This document shows positions 51,353 to 59,330 of a stretch of 64,000 nucleotides of DNA, one piece after another. Numbering within the stretch: the stretch's first letter is position 1; every line of letters begins with the position of its first letter. The translations under genes and the position numbers were made by a program. Origin of the DNA: JAMHWD01 sp035911135 (lineage in GTDB: Bacteria > Pseudomonadota > Alphaproteobacteria > Micavibrionales > Micavibrionaceae); assembly GCA_035911135.1 (NCBI GenBank), contig JAMHWD010000045.1, forward strand, positions 248,001 through 312,000, written 5' to 3'. Below the pieces are notes generated by a model. The model had not been told where the DNA came from. It saw only the letters and a list, made by a program, of their open reading frames with translations, and searched no databases.

Positions 51353-51638
51353 TGGGCTGGTAAGAGTTTTGAGCATTCTGCGCTATGCCTTGTATGGGGT
51401 TTTGCTGGGCTTGTTCCTGTGCGGCACGCGCAGAAGCCCGTTTGTGAGCGAATTTCTGGATCTGATCGGCATGACCTATGAGCAATGGTCGCCGTATCTT
51501 TTTGCCGGTGTGATAGGCACAGCTTTTTTGCTGCTGGTCGTGACAGTATGGCGGACATCGTTGAAAATGTCGGCAAGCCATAAGGCGCAAAAGGCTGCGC
51601 TGGATGCAAAATTGGCGGGAGATATAAAAGATGCTTAA
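51345..51638 (+). CDS. Small membrane protein inside the suf cluster
   Basis: A 97-residue protein using a TTG start with GGAGGG 5 bases upstream, all within the sufB 3' end. Two hydrophobic segments (about 9-28 and 49-72) and a helical Lys/Ala-rich tail. No family recognised; coupled to sufB, and the EamA-like gene starts 8 bp before its stop, so it is a real component of this transcript. Confidence 0.65.
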   Translation: MGNGLVRVLSILRYALYGVLLGLFLCGTRRSPFVSEFLDLIGMTYEQWSPYLFAGVIGTAFLLLVVTVWRTSLKMSASHKAQKAALDAKLAGDIKDA

Positions 51639-52074
51639 CGTCTGGTGGGTATTGGCGATGATTTCAGGCGCTGGGCTGGCGAGCCGGAACCTGCTGTACA
51701 AGCACGTGAACACGAAAATGGATGCGGCGTTTTCCTCGCTCATCCTCGCGCTCGGCATGACGGTGGTGACGGTGGCTTATTATCTTTATCAGCGTGCCTC
51801 AACCGGGCAGACATTGGTGCCGCAAACCATCGACCCCAAGGCTTTTACGCTGGCGGCGCTGGCGGGCGGCGGTGTGGCGATGGCCAATATTACGCTGGCT
51901 TATGCTTACAAGGCGGGCGGGTATGCCTCGCTCTCGGCGCTGCTGCAGAACGGGTTTTCGCTGACCGTGACGATTGTGCTGGGCGCTTTGTTGCTGGGCG
52001 AATTCATCAAGCCCATGCAGATGGTGGGCATCGGCCTTGTATTCGCCGGCATTATTCTGATTACGAAGGGTTAA
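51631..52074 (+). CDS. EamA-like half-size transporter
   Basis: A 147-residue protein of about five hydrophobic segments, ending PMQMVGIGLVFAGIILITKG, with the GEFIKPMQ segment typical of one EamA/DMT repeat (half of the usual ten-helix permease). Half-size EamA proteins may function as homo- or heterodimers. GGGAG precedes the ATG; it overlaps the preceding gene by 8 bp. Its substrate is unknown. Confidence 0.78.
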   Translation: MLNVWWVLAMISGAGLASRNLLYKHVNTKMDAAFSSLILALGMTVVTVAYYLYQRASTGQTLVPQTIDPKAFTLAALAGGGVAMANITLAYAYKAGGYASLSALLQNGFSLTVTIVLGALLLGEFIKPMQMVGIGLVFAGIILITKG

Positions 52075-52079
52075 AAGTT

Positions 52080-52334
52080 ATGGATGCGATTTTAAGTATA
52101 TTGGGTGTTCTGGGCGCGGTGGCTTGCGTGGGGGCGTATTTCCTGCTGGAGCGCGGCGTGTTCCGCGCGGACGGCATGGCTTATTACGCGGCCAATGGTG
52201 TAGGCGCTGTGCTGATCCTGATCGCCGCGCTCTATGAATTCGACGGCGGCGATATGGGCGTGGTTGTGCAGGAAATCTGCTGGATCACGGTCAGCGCGAT
52301 GGGGATGTGGAAAGTGAGAGGTTTGGCAAAGTAA
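52080..52334 (+). CDS. Small three-helix membrane protein (CBU_0592-like)
   Basis: An 84-residue protein starting at ATG 52080 (AAGGG upstream, overlapping the preceding gene's end). Three hydrophobic segments are visible: ILSILGVLGAVACVGAYFLL, YYAANGVGAVLILIAALY and VVVQEICWITVSAMGMW. The pattern resembles the small CBU_0592-type membrane family. Function unknown; a half-repeat element follows 7 bp after the stop. Confidence 0.7.
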   Translation: MDAILSILGVLGAVACVGAYFLLERGVFRADGMAYYAANGVGAVLILIAALYEFDGGDMGVVVQEICWITVSAMGMWKVRGLAK

Positions 52335-52340
52335 CTTTCA

Positions 52341-52416
52341 TGGATTGCACGGACGAGCCGTGTAATGACGCATAACCTAAAAACCGTCATTGCACGCTTT
52401 ATGCGTGCAATCCATA
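52341..52416. repeat. Pair of inverted half-elements of the palindromic repeat
   Basis: A reversed module A (TGGATTGCACGGACGAGCCGTGTAATGACG, 52341-52370) faces a forward module A (CGTCATTGCACGC-TTTAT-GCGTGCAATCCATA, 52385-52416) 14 bp away, just upstream of the GIY-YIG gene. Confidence 0.85.
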
Positions 52417-52431
52417 GGTAAGGACAACACG

Positions 52432-52725
52432 ATGGAAAAGGATTTTTACGTTTATATGCTAGCCAGCGCCAAGAATGGCACAATCTATAAAGGCATGACA
52501 TCGAACCTTATTCATAGGATTGGCCAGCATAAGGAAGAAAGCGGAAGCGCATTTACAACGAAATATGAGGTTAAAAAACTGGTTTGGTATAAACATTGCG
52601 AGACGGCAGAAAACGCAATCTCTTGGGAAAAGCGGCTGAGACGCTATCCAAGGCAATGGAAGTTGAACCTGATTAACGAAATGAACCCGGATTGGAATGA
52701 TTTATTCGATGAAATTTGTAACTAA
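52432..52725 (+). CDS. GIY-YIG family nuclease
   Basis: A 97-residue single-domain protein from ATG 52432 with AAGGA upstream. The motif is VYMLASAKNGTIYKGMT (GIY-YIG core read as Y-V-Y ... I-Y-K-G), followed by the catalytic-type R in NLIHRIGQHK and a Glu in LVWYKHCETAENAISWEKRL. It belongs to the small UPF0213/YhbQ-like group; substrate unknown. It lies between palindromic repeat elements on both sides inside the suf cluster, so it looks like acquired DNA. Confidence 0.85.
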   Translation: MEKDFYVYMLASAKNGTIYKGMTSNLIHRIGQHKEESGSAFTTKYEVKKLVWYKHCETAENAISWEKRLRRYPRQWKLNLINEMNPDWNDLFDEICN

Positions 52726-52736
52726 CCACATAACTC

Positions 52737-52834
52737 CGTCATTACATGGTTTGCCTGCGGCAAATCCGTGTAGTCCATTATGGGGGGTTGCGCTGGCTGC
52801 GCTATGGATCACACGGACAAGCCGTGTGATGACG
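52737..52834. repeat. Expanded copy of the palindromic repeat
   Basis: Module A (CGTCATTACATGG...CCGTGTAGTCC) and module B (ATGGATCACACGG-ACAAG-CCGTGTGATGACGG) are separated by about 30 extra bases (a TTATGGGGGGTTGCGCTGGC-type stretch). Downstream of the GIY-YIG gene. Confidence 0.85.
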
Positions 52835-52862
52835 GTGTTGGTAAAGTTGAGAGAGTTTTTTA

Positions 52863-53309
52863 ATGCCTTATGATCCAGGTCCAACAGAGCCAAACGCAAA
52901 AGGAATGTATAATTTTGCCTCTGAATATTTGCAGGCTGCAAATACACTAAAAACAAACATGAAAAATATGGGACATTCAGGCCCATTTAATTACACAGTT
53001 TCGCATGCATTTGAATTATTTTTAAAATCATATTTGATGTCCTGCGGGTTGACATACAAAGATTTAAAAAAAATTGGTCATGGAATCCAAAAGCTTGTTA
53101 ATTCTTGTGCTGAGTGGGGTTTGGAGTTTTCAGAGGATGAAATAATTCTTGCATCAGTAATTAATAATCTGAATGCACATAATATGCAGAGATATCCAAT
53201 GTTAGGTTTGTTTCAAATTGGACCTATTGGTTTTGCGGAGCCAGAAAACTTACTAATGCATGTTGAAAATTACAGCAGAAAAATACAATCAGCCATTGAA
53301 AGAAAATAG
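52863..53309 (+). CDS. HEPN-like AT-rich protein
   Basis: A 148-residue helical protein, clearly AT-rich (about one third GC in a sampled line, against more than half in its neighbours), so probably acquired. NYTVSHAFELFLKSYLMSCG and LKKIGHGIQKLVNSCAEWGLEF fit the HEPN-like pattern (H-A-x-E-L-x-x-K-x-x-L ... K-x-G-H-x-x-x-x-L), common in defence or toxin modules. The canonical R-x-x-x-x-H active site is not obvious. No partner is adjacent except sufC, 3 bp downstream. Confidence 0.65.
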   Translation: MPYDPGPTEPNAKGMYNFASEYLQAANTLKTNMKNMGHSGPFNYTVSHAFELFLKSYLMSCGLTYKDLKKIGHGIQKLVNSCAEWGLEFSEDEIILASVINNLNAHNMQRYPMLGLFQIGPIGFAEPENLLMHVENYSRKIQSAIERK

Positions 53310-53312
53310 AAA

Positions 53313-54074
53313 ATGCTAAAAATATCTAACCTCCACGCCGCCATCGAAACCGATGATGGCACGAAAGAAATCCTCAAAGGGATTAACCTTGAAATTCCCA
53401 AGGGGCAGGTGCATGCCATTATGGGGCCGAACGGGTCGGGGAAATCGACCTTATCCTATGTTCTCGCGGGCCGTGAGGATTACGAAGTCACGGATGGTGG
53501 CATTGAGCTGGACGGTGTGGACATCATGGAAATGCCGCCTGAGGAACGCGCCGCCGCCGGATTGTTTCTGGCGTTTCAGTACCCGGTAGAAATTCCTGGT
53601 GTGAATATGAGCACATTCTTGAAGACTTCCATCAATGCCATTCGTAAGCAGCGCGGCATCGAAGAGCTGGACGCGCTGGGGATGCTGAAACTGATTAAAT
53701 CCAAATGCAAAGAACTCGGCATTTCCGATGAGATGATGAAGCGCGCAGTCAATGTCGGTTTTTCCGGCGGCGAGAAAAAGCGCAACGAAGTTTTGCAGAT
53801 GGCGATGCTGGAGCCGAAATTCGCGGTGCTGGATGAAACCGATTCCGGCCTTGATATCGACGCGCTGAAAATCGTGGCGGACGGGGTGAATGCCCTGCGT
53901 TCGCCCGAACGCTCCTTCCTCGTGATCACGCATTACCAGCGCTTGCTGGATTACATCAAGCCCGATGTCGTGCATGTCATGGCAAGAGGCAAGATCGTCA
54001 AGACAGGTGGTCCTGAACTGGCCCTTGAACTTGAGGCCAGCGGTTATGCTGATTTTATCGGTGAGGCGGCATGA
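53313..54074 (+). CDS. sufC: Fe-S assembly ATPase SufC
   Basis: A 253-residue ABC ATPase. Walker A GPNGSGKSTLSY, Q-loop LAFQYPVEIPGVNM (SufC-type), signature FSGGEKKRNE, Walker B VLDETDSGLD, and H-loop VITHYQRLL. It powers the SufBC2D scaffold complex. It starts 3 bp after the HEPN-like gene, which is an unusual upstream neighbour; sufB would normally be adjacent. Confidence 0.96.
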   Translation: MLKISNLHAAIETDDGTKEILKGINLEIPKGQVHAIMGPNGSGKSTLSYVLAGREDYEVTDGGIELDGVDIMEMPPEERAAAGLFLAFQYPVEIPGVNMSTFLKTSINAIRKQRGIEELDALGMLKLIKSKCKELGISDEMMKRAVNVGFSGGEKKRNEVLQMAMLEPKFAVLDETDSGLDIDALKIVADGVNALRSPERSFLVITHYQRLLDYIKPDVVHVMARGKIVKTGGPELALELEASGYADFIGEAA

Positions 54075-54086
54075 TTATCAATTCGA

Positions 54087-54146
54087 CGTCATTGCACGCT
54101 TCATGCGTGCAATCCATGGATCACACGGACAAGCCGTGTGATGACG
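54087..54146. repeat. Two-hairpin palindromic repeat between sufC and sufD
   Basis: CGTCATTGCACGC-TTCAT-GCGTGCAATCC then ATGGATCACACGG-ACAAG-CCGTGTGATGACG: the most regular copy, with two perfect or near-perfect stems, inside the sufC-sufD gap of an operon. Confidence 0.92.
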
Positions 54147-54168
54147 GATATTGGGAGGGAGCGTCACG

Positions 54169-55116
54169 ATGAAGCCATTGCTGATAGACAACCTCCCCAC
54201 GCCCAAGGAAGAACGCTGGAAGTACACCAATCTTCCCCGCGCGATGCCGGCGAGCTTAAGCCCGGCTGCAGCGCAGGAGGTTGTTATACACAAAAATGCG
54301 GGAGAAGTCTGTGGATTGCCTGAGGATATTTCCTTTGAAGGCAAGCCCGGAGCCGAGCAGCCGATTGCGCTGAATGTCACAATTGCCCGCGGGCGCGAGG
54401 CCGTCATAATTGAACGCCATAGCGGCGAGGGCGCGTACTGGAAAAACATGACGAGCCAGATCACGCTGGAAGATGGCGCGATCCTGCATCACATACGCCT
54501 CCAGCAAGACAGCGATCAGGCGGTGAATACCAATATGGTGGAAATCAGCCTTGGCCGGGATGCGGTTTATAACGGCTTTGCCCTTAATCTGGGCGGCAAG
54601 CTGACACGGCATGAAATCCATGGCGTGCTGAACGGTACAAACGGCGAGATCAGCCTGAACGGCCTGAACCTGTTGAAAGGCCAGCAGCATGGCGATACGA
54701 CCATTTTAATCGAACACGCCGCGCCGCATTGCCGGTCGAACCAGTTTTACCGCACCTTATTGGGGGATGCCGCGCATGGCGTGTTTCAGGGCAAGGTACA
54801 CGTACACCAGATTGCGCAGAAAACGGACGGGTATCAGCTCTCCAACGCGATCCTTCTCTCCGACAAGGCCATCATGGATACCAAGCCGGAGCTGGAGATT
54901 TACGCCGATGATGTAAAATGTTCTCACGGCGCGACAACAGGCCGTTTGAATGAGGAGCCGATGTTCTATCTGCGCTCACGCGGGTTGCCGGAAGCTGAGG
55001 CGCGTTTGTTATTGGTGCGCGCTTTTGTGGATGAAGTCGTGGACAAAATCGGGGATGAATCCTTACAAGATATGGTTTTCCCGTTGGTCGAGGAGTGGCT
55101 GGGCAATGTCCTTTAA
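54169..55116 (+). CDS. sufD: Fe-S cluster assembly protein SufD
   Basis: About 315 residues from ATG 54169 with GGAGGGA upstream; an in-frame start at 54151 is less likely. Conserved SufD region: CRSNQFYRTLLGDAAHGVFQGKV, and CSHGATTGRLNEEPMFYLRSRG near the C-terminus. N-terminus is shorter than E. coli SufD (about 420), so the amino-terminal helical portion is reduced, as in several alphaproteobacteria. It overlaps the sufS start by 11 bp. Confidence 0.93.
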   Translation: MKPLLIDNLPTPKEERWKYTNLPRAMPASLSPAAAQEVVIHKNAGEVCGLPEDISFEGKPGAEQPIALNVTIARGREAVIIERHSGEGAYWKNMTSQITLEDGAILHHIRLQQDSDQAVNTNMVEISLGRDAVYNGFALNLGGKLTRHEIHGVLNGTNGEISLNGLNLLKGQQHGDTTILIEHAAPHCRSNQFYRTLLGDAAHGVFQGKVHVHQIAQKTDGYQLSNAILLSDKAIMDTKPELEIYADDVKCSHGATTGRLNEEPMFYLRSRGLPEAEARLLLVRAFVDEVVDKIGDESLQDMVFPLVEEWLGNVL

Positions 55117-56359
55117 GACGCTGCAAGGAGATGATGGGGCGCTGATGCGCTCATTCCGGCATGATTTTCCGGCGCTGTCCTATCAGATGAACAACAAGCG
55201 TCTGGCCTATCTTGATACGGCCTCCAGCGCGCAAAAGCCAAAAGCCATGATAGCGGCGATGGACCGCGTTATGCAGACAGCCTATTCCAATATCCACCGT
55301 GGTCTTTACCGCATATCGCAGGATCTGACGGCCGAGTTTGAAGAAGTGCGGTCAGAAGTGGCGCAATTTCTGAACGCGGCCAGCGAGAAGGAAATTATCT
55401 TCACCCGCAATACCACCGAGGCCATCAATCTGGTGGCGCAAAGCTGGGGGCGTACGCATCTCAAGGAAGGTGATGAAATCCTCCTGAGCGCCATGGAACA
55501 TCACGCCAATATCGTGCCATGGCAATTGCTGCGTGATCAGATCGGGGTTGTCATCAAGGTTATTCCCATCAAGGCGGACGGGCATCTGGATATTGCGGCG
55601 ATGCCAAGGCTGCTTTCTGCGAAAACGAAGCTGGTTAGCGTCGTTCATATCTCAAACGCGCTGGGGACGATTAACCCGGTTGCCGATATCATCCGTATCG
55701 CCCGTGCCTTTAACCCCAAGATTAAAACGCTGGTTGATGCCTCGCAATCTGCGGCGCATCTCAAGCTGGACGTACAGGCGCTGGATGCCGATTTTCTGGC
55801 CTTTACAGGCCATAAGGTCTATGGCCCGACCGGGATTGGCGTATTGTATGGCCGCTACGATATACTGGAAGATATGCCTCCTTATCAGGGCGGCGGCGAT
55901 ATGATCGAGCGCGTGAGTTTCGAAAAAACCACGTACAAAGCCCCGCCTGCACGCTTTGAGGCGGGAACCCCCGCCATTGTCGAGGTTATTGGACTGGGCG
56001 CGGCTTTGCGCTATATCAGTAAGGTAGGGCTGGAGGTTATGGCCGCCCGTGAGGCAGAACTGACGAAAACCATGCTGAATGAAATGAAAACAATCAAGGG
56101 TATACAGATTTACGGCCCCGATGAGACCCGCGCCGGGATTGTATCCTTTACAATTGATGGCCTGAACAATGCCGATGTGGCCTCGATCCTGGATCAGTGC
56201 GGTGTGGCCGTACGTGCCGGGCATCATTGCTGTATGCCTCTGATGGAAGCCTTGGGCGTGGAAGGGACAATCCGCGCTTCGCTGGGTGTTTATTCCACAA
56301 TTGATGATGTTAATCAGCTCGTCAGCGGGCTGCATAAGGCGCAGGAGATGCTGGCATGA
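55106..56359 (+). CDS. sufS: Cysteine desulfurase SufS
   Basis: A 417-residue PLP enzyme from ATG 55106 (GAGGAG upstream, within sufD). PLP Lys237 in FTGHKVYGPTG, catalytic Cys375 in RAGHHCCMPLM, and PLP-contact His/Asp in SAMEHHANIVPW and DASQSAAH. SufS supplies sulfur from cysteine, normally to SufE or SufU, neither of which is in the window. The group II motif (RAGHHC) fits SufS and not IscS. Confidence 0.96.
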   Translation: MSFKTLQGDDGALMRSFRHDFPALSYQMNNKRLAYLDTASSAQKPKAMIAAMDRVMQTAYSNIHRGLYRISQDLTAEFEEVRSEVAQFLNAASEKEIIFTRNTTEAINLVAQSWGRTHLKEGDEILLSAMEHHANIVPWQLLRDQIGVVIKVIPIKADGHLDIAAMPRLLSAKTKLVSVVHISNALGTINPVADIIRIARAFNPKIKTLVDASQSAAHLKLDVQALDADFLAFTGHKVYGPTGIGVLYGRYDILEDMPPYQGGGDMIERVSFEKTTYKAPPARFEAGTPAIVEVIGLGAALRYISKVGLEVMAAREAELTKTMLNEMKTIKGIQIYGPDETRAGIVSFTIDGLNNADVASILDQCGVAVRAGHHCCMPLMEALGVEGTIRASLGVYSTIDDVNQLVSGLHKAQEMLA

Positions 56360-56817
56360 GCGGCGGCAGCAAACCACATTCACACCCGCCCATGCAGCAT
56401 GTGGCCGACAAGGAGATGGTCGAAAACGCGCTGGGCAAGGAGCAATACGATGAACTGGCTGAACCGCCCATGGCCATGGAAGGCGCATTCCCGGATGCCG
56501 ACCCGTTATGGCCGAAAATCCGCGCCGCGCTCCGCGAGATTTACGATCCCGAAATCCCGGTCAATATCTATGAGCTGGGCCTGATTTACGGCGTGGAGAT
56601 CAAGGCCGAGGAACAAGGCGTACGCGATGTGGATGTGAAGATGACGCTGACCTCGCCGGGATGCCCGGTCGCGCAGGAAATGCCCGGCTGGGTGCGGGAT
56701 GCGATCATCCCCATCGAAGGCGTGGGGCAGGTGGATGTCGAGATCATCTGGGAGCCGACATGGGATCCGTCTAAAATGGCGGAGACGGCCAAGATGCAAT
56801 TAAACATGTTTATGTGA
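56356..56817 (+). CDS. sufT: SufT/MIP18-family Fe-S assembly factor
   Basis: A 153-residue DUF59 protein. DPEIPVNIYELGLIYGVEI, TLTSPGCPVAQEMPGWV with the conserved Cys, and a C-terminal EIIWEPTWDPSKM are the family blocks. A Pro/His-rich N-terminal extension (SGGSKPHSHPPMQHV) is present. It supports maturation of Fe-S proteins downstream of the Suf scaffold. ATGA overlap with sufS. Confidence 0.93.
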   Translation: MSGGSKPHSHPPMQHVADKEMVENALGKEQYDELAEPPMAMEGAFPDADPLWPKIRAALREIYDPEIPVNIYELGLIYGVEIKAEEQGVRDVDVKMTLTSPGCPVAQEMPGWVRDAIIPIEGVGQVDVEIIWEPTWDPSKMAETAKMQLNMFM

Positions 56818-56841
56818 GGTCGCGGCGTTGGGAGATAAAGA

Positions 56842-57198
56842 ATGAAAGCACCGATCACCATCACCGAAAAGGCCGCCGCGCAGATTGCAAATCTTCTGGG
56901 CAAAGCGCCGGAAGGTACGCAAGGCTTGCGTCTGAACATCAAGCAAAAGGGCTGTTCGGGGAATTCCTACGCCATGGAATATATCAAGCCGGGCGAGGCC
57001 TTGAGCGGTGATGATGTATTCGAGGGTAGCAGTGCAAAGCTCTATATCCCCAAGATGCATAGCTGGATGCTGTTCGGCCTGACCGTGGATTACATCACGG
57101 ACAATTTGGGCAATTCACGTTTTGATTTCACAAACCCGAATGAGACGGGCCGCTGCGGCTGCGGCGAAAGCTTTGTTGTTGAAAAAACACAATTATGA
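56842..57198 (+). CDS. sufA: A-type Fe-S carrier SufA/ErpA
   Basis: A 118-residue HesB/IscA-family protein. The three cluster cysteines are Cys38 (QKGCSGNSY), Cys105 and Cys107 (GRCGCGESF). GGGAG lies 7-8 bases before the ATG. It delivers assembled clusters to targets such as IspH. Last gene of the suf run; a new promoter starts soon after. Confidence 0.93.
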   Translation: MKAPITITEKAAAQIANLLGKAPEGTQGLRLNIKQKGCSGNSYAMEYIKPGEALSGDDVFEGSSAKLYIPKMHSWMLFGLTVDYITDNLGNSRFDFTNPNETGRCGCGESFVVEKTQL

Positions 57199-57205
57199 GT
57201 GGCTC

Positions 57206-57234
57206 TTGACACTCTTGGGGCGCGTCTTTATACC
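57206..57234 (+). promoter_or_regulatory. Sigma-70-type promoter
   Basis: TTGACA, 17 bp, TATACC: a perfect -35, ideal spacing and a good -10, 45 bp before the following gene. Confidence 0.8.
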
Positions 57235-57278
57235 TGCTGTTATATAAAAAATAATTATAGCAACAGGGTTATGCTATC

Positions 57279-58298
57279 ATGAAATTAAATCAGATTTTTT
57301 CTGCGCGTTCGCTTGCGCTGGCGGCATCTGTTTCTTTTGCGGCCATGACCGCCCCCGAAAGCGCAGATGCATATAGCTTTCATAATTCAAACAGCGGCGT
57401 CATGGGAGGAAGCGACAAGATGGAGCTGGTTTATCCCGATGGCTCGACCCGTGAATTTATTGTCTCCGAATATGCCAATCAGGCAACGGATCTCACGCCG
57501 GAGCAAAGAGCGGAAAAAAAGCAGGTATTCGGGCAGATCCTTATTCCCTATATCCGCAATGTCCTGCCGCATATGCCGCAGGAAAGTCAGGACGAGTTTC
57601 ACTGGGTTGTCGAGCATGCGGCTGAATCTGTTGGTGTGAGCGTCGAGGAAATGGTCGAGTATCTGGACTATGATATAGAGCTGATCCACGCGGCCAATGA
57701 GGCATTTGAGGTCAGATGGGCGCTGGAGGAGCGCGGCTATCTTCTGGGTAGCGGGCGGGCAGACAATATCCAAAACAGTGATGCAGGATCATTCCTGTTT
57801 CAATTGGAAATATATAGCCGGGAAGAAATTGAGCGGATCAACGCGAATATGGCTGATTTGCGCGCAAAATATCCGGATAAGATGGCGTTGCGGGTTTCGG
57901 ATGTTAATGCACATGACCTTTTGGAGAGGCAGCGCGAGATTTTTGTGGATTTGCTGTTCGAGGACACAAGGGATGTCGTGGCGCGTCTGGAATCCGGTCG
58001 CGCTGATATGCATAGTATGTCGGAGGAGGATGTTGAGACCCTGATCATGGCATCGGTCGCGATTGCCGCGCCGGACATGCTTTTCGACAGCGATGCGCCC
58101 AAAGAGCATCTCAACGGCATGATCCCGGCGCTGTTCGAGGCGCATCTGATCGAGGCAGGGCTGAATGATCCGACCAACAGCTTTTATAATACAGTCTTTA
58201 AGACTCGCGGGCTTTATGATTTCCGCATCCTGCCGAATGAGGATGATTTCATGAATGACGTTATTGTTCCCGGTTATAACGAAATCTATCAGCCATAG
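57279..58298 (+). CDS. Secreted helical protein of unknown function
   Basis: A 339-residue protein with a signal peptide (SLALAASVSFAAMTAPESADA). The mature part is mostly helical and acidic, with E-E-M-V-E-Y-L-D-Y-D-I-E-L-I-H and EEDVETLIMASVAIAAP-type segments, and few Cys. No domain recognised. It has its own strong promoter, and its 3' end overlaps the convergent dusA stop by 10 bp. Confidence 0.72.
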   Translation: MKLNQIFSARSLALAASVSFAAMTAPESADAYSFHNSNSGVMGGSDKMELVYPDGSTREFIVSEYANQATDLTPEQRAEKKQVFGQILIPYIRNVLPHMPQESQDEFHWVVEHAAESVGVSVEEMVEYLDYDIELIHAANEAFEVRWALEERGYLLGSGRADNIQNSDAGSFLFQLEIYSREEIERINANMADLRAKYPDKMALRVSDVNAHDLLERQREIFVDLLFEDTRDVVARLESGRADMHSMSEEDVETLIMASVAIAAPDMLFDSDAPKEHLNGMIPALFEAHLIEAGLNDPTNSFYNTVFKTRGLYDFRILPNEDDFMNDVIVPGYNEIYQP

Positions 58299-59257
58299 AC
58301 GCTTTTGAGCGCTGTGCCGATCACATCGGGTTCTGCGCCGTTTTCATAGGGCAGGGTGCTTAATGTCCGCCGCCAGGCCTTGCCGCCCTTTTGATGATGG
58401 AACAGCCCCAGAATATGACGCGTGATGGATTTGACGGGCGTGCCTTGGGCTTGTTGATTTTGCGCGTAGGCAATCATTTTTTCAGCAATTTCTGGCCGTG
58501 AGAGGGTTTGCGTATTGCCAAAGATCTCGCGCTCGATATCGGTCAGCATATAGGGATTGCTGTAAGCCTCGCGGCCAATCATGGCCCCGTCAAGGCCGCG
58601 TAGTTCTTTCTTGATCTGCGAAGCGCTGGTCAGGCCGCCATTGAGGATAATGGTCAGGTGCGGGTATTGGGCCTTGATCTCACGGGCGCGGTCGTAATTA
58701 AGTTCGGGAATTTCCCGGTTTTCCTTGGGGCTAAGGCCTGAGAGCCAGGCCTTGCGGGCATGGATGATAAACTTGCGGCATCCTTTATCGGCAATGCGTC
58801 CCACAAATTCATCCAGAAAGGCAAAATCATCGAGATTATCAACACCGATGCGGCATTTGATGGTGACGGGCACATCGGGCGCTGCATTTTGCATGGCATC
58901 GAAACATTCCGCCACATGGTCAGGGCGCTTCATCAGGCAGGCGCCAAACATGCCGTTTTGCACCCGGTCAGACGGGCAGCCGCAATTCAGGTTAATCTCG
59001 TCATAGCCGTATTCAGCGCCGATTTTGGCGCAGTCCGCAAGGCCGGCAGGCGAGGAGCCGCCCAGTTGAAGCGCAATCGGGTGCTCGGCCGCATCAAAGC
59101 GCAGGAAGCGGTCCCGCTCGCCATGCAAGATCGCGCCCGTTGTCACCATTTCCGTGTAAAGCCGGACATGCGGCGATATGAGGCGCAGGAAATACCGGCA
59201 ATGCCGGTCGGTCCAGTCCATCATGGGCGCAACGGATATTTCGGGCAAATCGTTCAT
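58289..59257 (-). CDS. dusA: tRNA-dihydrouridine synthase A
   Basis: A 322-residue Dus family TIM-barrel flavoenzyme. PEISVAPMMDWTDRHCRYFLR is the A-branch N-terminus, the NLNCGCPSDRVQNGMFGACLM loop contains the catalytic Cys, and the FMN site includes the LNGGLTS and DGAMIGREA-type segments. It reduces uridine in tRNA D-loops (DusA acts at U20/U20a). dusA can be a phage attachment site in some bacteria, but no integrase or duplicated end is seen here. Confidence 0.95.
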   Translation of the reverse strand: MNDLPEISVAPMMDWTDRHCRYFLRLISPHVRLYTEMVTTGAILHGERDRFLRFDAAEHPIALQLGGSSPAGLADCAKIGAEYGYDEINLNCGCPSDRVQNGMFGACLMKRPDHVAECFDAMQNAAPDVPVTIKCRIGVDNLDDFAFLDEFVGRIADKGCRKFIIHARKAWLSGLSPKENREIPELNYDRAREIKAQYPHLTIILNGGLTSASQIKKELRGLDGAMIGREAYSNPYMLTDIEREIFGNTQTLSRPEIAEKMIAYAQNQQAQGTPVKSITRHILGLFHHQKGGKAWRRTLSTLPYENGAEPDVIGTALKSVYG

Positions 59258-59330
59258 GGGCTTGTTTTACGCCTTTTTATGTCATTTACGCAAAAAGTTT
59301 TTGTCAAATCTTGGCGCATAAAGGTCATTC

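Noticed and set aside
52702..52986. Open frames reading MITRLVRVIH-type peptides over the repeats
   Set aside because: These come from reading the palindromic repeat itself; similar peptides recur at every copy and have no ribosome site.
58289..59257. dusA as a phage or island attachment site
   Set aside because: No integrase, no duplicated dusA end and the flanking genes are ordinary chromosomal genes.
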